Below, piece by piece: positions 61,193-64,000 of a stretch of 64,000 nucleotides of DNA (position 1 is the stretch's first letter; each line of letters begins with the position of its first letter). Where the stretch lies: NCBI RefSeq assembly GCF_018294505.1, contig NC_057797.1:125741116-125805115 (forward strand), given 5' to 3'. Source of the stretch: Triticum aestivum. Taxonomy: Eukaryota; Streptophyta; Magnoliopsida; Poales; Poaceae. The notes beneath the pieces are model-generated. The model did no database searches. It was not told where the DNA came from and was given only the letters and a program-made list of their open reading frames with translations. Position numbers and translations under genes: made by a program.

Positions 61193-61307
61193 GGAATATA
61201 GGTGTTTAAATTTCTTTGAAATATGATCAAAAGAAAAAAAAAATGAATGAGAAAAAATGGGCCGGCCCAACTGGATACTACGTTCCAACTCGCGTGGCGA
61301 TATATAG
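61193..61307 (+). repeat. Direct repeat, copy 2
   Basis: The matching copy to 60578-60725, ending GGCGATATATAGAC. The T-rich sequence between them (ACATTTTT words) resembles low-complexity spacers of Triticeae repeats. Confidence 0.6.
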
Positions 61308-61638
61308 ACACGCGTCGAACTATTTGTTCCTGGGTAATGTCCGAAATGACAGGCATGGCTCGTTGACTTTCATAGGGGTGTTTTTTCTTTCTCAACACTC
61401 TGTTTGAACTAAGGTTGTGTCAGTTTATTCAATTAAAAATGTTCTTATAGTTAAGCTAAATAAAAGTTGTTTCATTTTTCGTGTTCATTCCACCACTTGT
61501 CTTCGGGCATTGCTTAATTGAGGTTGGCATATATAGTTAGCATAGCACGATGTGTCTCCCACAATAATTGTCAATAAGATTAGTCAAGCACCCCCTAATT
61601 TGGTTATTTATTTACATAGTTCTATAAGTGCATGTGTT

Positions 61639-61890
61639 GGCAATCCATAAACCTACGTAATGTTTTTTTCATCAGTGTGCTGTCTTCAGTTACGCTATCT
61701 TAGCACCACGATTTCATCTAGGATGACGAGGCATTCATTTCCCGCGAATACCAGTGCTTTCTAGAAAAGTGACCCTCGCAAGAAGCAATGGCTTGACAAT
61801 AGTCATGTTTCCTATGATCATCACCGAAATTGCATACTTATGATCAAATTGAATAGGTTTTTACTGAGTTTTTTTTTTAAATCTATGTGT
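61639..61890 (+). repeat. Diverged 450-bp-period duplication, copy 1
   Basis: The order of words TTAGCACCACGA, GATGACGAGGCATTCATTTCC, TTCGCAAGAA-like and TTGCATACTTATG is repeated at 62089-62341. Non-coding. Confidence 0.6.
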
Positions 61891-62088
61891 TTAATGTGAT
61901 TCATTAGCGAAGGGGGGAGGGGGTCACCCTATATTTTTAGAAACGACTAGGGCCACATTTCGAACAAATGAATTTAAGAGGAATTTCATATGAATGAAAG
62001 TACATGGAATTTTTTCCTACGACATACTCTGGGTTGTAGGACTACTTGTGAAAATTCGTACAAGACTCTTTCCTTTCCTTCACATTTT

Positions 62089-62341
62089 GGAAGAATCTAA
62101 ACATTTGCTTAATGTTTTTAACCAGTGTTTGTCTGCAATTATGTTATCTTATAAAATAGCACCACAACTTCTACGATGACGATGCATTCATTTCCAGCCA
62201 ATATCAATGTTGTGCAAAAAGTGACTTTCGCAAGAAACAATGGTTGACAATAACCATGTCTCCTATAATCATCCCTAGAATTGCATGCTTATGGTCAAAA
62301 TGATAGGCTTTCGCCGAGTTTTCTTAAATAAATTCCATATG
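62089..62341 (+). repeat. Diverged 450-bp-period duplication, copy 2
   Basis: It contains TAGCACCACAACTTC, GATGACGATGCATTCATTTCC, GTGACTTTCGCAAGAAACAATGG and TTGCATGCTTATGG. It runs to the LTR start at 62342, so the Gypsy element inserted at its right edge. Confidence 0.6.
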
Positions 62342-63850
62342 TGATACGTCCATTTTGCATCATGCTTTTATATCGGTATTTATTGCATCATGGGCTGTTA
62401 TTACACATTATGTCACAATACTTATGCCTATTCTCTTTTATTTTACAAGGTTTACATAAATAGGGAGAATGCCGGCAGCTGGGATTCTGGGCTGGAAAAG
62501 GAGCAAATATTAGAGACCTATTCTGCACAGCTCCAAAAGTCCTAAAACTTCACGGAAGACGTTTTCAGAATATATAATAAATATTGGGCGCAAGAAGTTC
62601 ACCAGGGGGGCCACACCCTGCCCACGAGGGTGGGGGCGCGCCCTACCACCCTGGGCACGCCCCCTACCTCGTGGGCCCCCTGGTGGCCCTCCGGTGGCCA
62701 TCTTTCTGCTATATGAAGTCTTTCGATGGAAAAAAATCATAAGCCATCTTTTCGGACGAAACTCCGCCGCCACGAGGCAGAACCAATCTAGGGCTCTGGC
62801 GGAGCTGTTCTGCCGGGGTAACTTCCCTCCAGGAGGGGGAAATCATCGCCATCGTCATCACCAACGCTCCTCTCATCGGGAGAGGGCAATCTCCATCAAC
62901 ATCTTCATCAGCACCATCTCCTCTCAAAACCCTAGTTCATCCCTTGTATCCAATTCTTGTCTCCAAGTCCGGGATTGGTACTAGTAGGTTGCTAGTAGTG
63001 TTAATTACTCCTTGTAGTTCATGCTAGTTGGTTTATTTGGTGGAAGATCATATGTTCAGATCCTATATGCATATTAATACCCCTCTAATTATGAAAATGA
63101 ATATGTTTTGTCAGTAGTTACGTTTGTTCCTAAGGACATGAGAGAAGTCTTGCTATTAGTAGTCATGTGAATTTGGTATTCGTTCGATATTTTGATGAGA
63201 TGTATGTTGTCTCTCCTCTAGTGGTGTTATGTGAACATCGACTACATAACACTTCACCATTGTTTGGGCCTAGAGGAAGGCATTGGGAAGTAATAAGTAG
63301 ATGATGGGTTGCTAGAGTGACAGAAGCTTAAACCCTAGTTTATTCATTCCTTCGTAAGGGGCTGATTTGGATCCATATGTTTCATGCTATGGTTAGGTTT
63401 ACCTTAATTATTTGTTGTAGTTGCGGATGCTTGCAATACAGGTTAATCATAAGTGGGATGTTTGTCCAAGTAAGGACAGTACCCAAGCACCGGTCCACCC
63501 ACATACCAAATTATCAAAGTACCGAACGCGAATCATACGAATGTGATGAAAACTAGCTTGACGATCTTCCCATGTGTCCTCGGGAGCGCTTTTCTCTATA
63601 TAAGAGTTTGTCCAGGCTTGTCCTTTGCTACAAAAAAGATTGGGCCACCTTGCTGCACTTTATTTACTTTTGTTACTTGTTGCTCGTTACAAATTATCCT
63701 ATCACAAAACTATACGTTACCATTTATTTCAGTACTTGCAGAGAATACCTTTCTGGAAACCGCTTATCATTTCCTTCTGCTCCTCGTTGGGTTCGACACT
63801 CTTACTTATCGAAAGGACTATGATAGATCCCCTATACTTGTGGGTCATCA
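62342..63850 (+). repeat. 5' LTR of a Gypsy element running out of the window
   Basis: A 1509-bp LTR, beginning TGATACGTCCATTTTGCATC and ending GGGTCATCA (TGAT...ATCA inverted ends). It is followed by an 11-bp spacer and the primer site. GC-rich arm-like segments at 62609-62698 (GGGGGCC and GGCCCCC words) can fold. The short frames at its 3' end are not genes. Confidence 0.85.
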
Positions 63851-63861
63851 AGACTCTTTTC

Positions 63862-63879
63862 TGGCGCTGTTGCCGGGGA
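63862..63879 (+). promoter_or_regulatory. Primer binding site (tRNA-Asp type)
   Basis: TGGCGCTGTTGCCGGGGA matches the widespread Triticeae Gypsy site TGGCGCCGTTGCCGGGGA, with one change. It confirms that 62342-63850 is a 5' LTR and that the element's interior runs beyond 64000. Confidence 0.82.
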
Positions 63880-64000
63880 GTGAAGCGCCTTTGGTAGGTG
63901 GAATTTGGTAAGAAAAAATTTATATAGTGTGCTGAAATTTACTGTCACTTGTTACTATGGAAAGTAATCCTCTGAGAGGCTTGTTTGGGGTATCTTCACC

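Noticed and set aside
1..64000. CRISPR arrays, phage or bacterial defence systems
   Set aside because: There are no short regularly spaced repeats with unique spacers and no bacterial-type gene clusters; spliced genes and plant retrotransposons dominate.

Overview
This window is plant nuclear DNA, almost certainly from a Triticeae grass (wheat, Aegilops, barley or a close relative). The evidence is two copia elements with BARE/WIS/Angela-type LTRs, two Au-SINE-like copies, a Stowaway MITE, PIF/Harbinger and Helitron elements, a Tat-type Gypsy element with an antisense gene, and a spliced sucrose synthase gene of the cereal Sus1 type. I found no operon, CRISPR array, phage or other prokaryotic system.

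Layout. 1-14473 is nested retrotransposon sequence: a decayed copia RT/RNase H remnant, an LTR-like block of about 4 kb, then a 5'-truncated Tat-type Gypsy element with pol on + and a multi-exon antisense gene on -, closed by its 3' LTR. 14474-15447 holds Harbinger-like and MITE debris. 15789-28000 is the gene island. It carries two host genes, both on the - strand. The first is a 461-aa FYVE plus SYLF (Ysc84-type) protein, coding exons 15789-19910, whose last intron contains a 1.9-kb long-TIR DNA transposon. The second is a complete sucrose synthase, coding 22533-26853, 816 aa, 15 coding exons, with a 5' leader exon and a leader intron of about 1 kb. A TATA box lies at 28026-28033.

28496-40612 is a LINE on the - strand whose 3' end lies about 0.5 kb upstream of the sucrose synthase start. 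It is split by a young full-length BARE/WIS/Angela-like copia element (29869-38591, TSD GTATT). 41066-43193 is a PIF/Harbinger element (TSD TTA) with a nearly complete transposase. 44678-44874 is a SINE with a perfect 13-bp TSD. 45390-47230 is a Helitron with an internal 206-bp tandem array. 47235-58040 is a tandem duplication of about 596 bp carrying Harbinger-like ends; its second copy is split by a second Angela-type copia element (48100-56813, TSD ACTGG) with well preserved LTRs and a badly decayed interior. 58582-58852 is a Stowaway MITE. 60130-60427 is a second SINE. 62342-63850 is the 5' LTR of a Gypsy element that runs out of the window, followed by a tRNA-Asp-type primer binding site.

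The host genes act independently: one in sucrose cleavage, the other probably in PI3P-linked endomembrane function. The rest is transposon sequence whose nesting can be ordered from target-site duplications. Exon boundaries and element ends were read by eye from GT-AG signals, reading frame and duplications. No database search was run, so family names rest on recognition.
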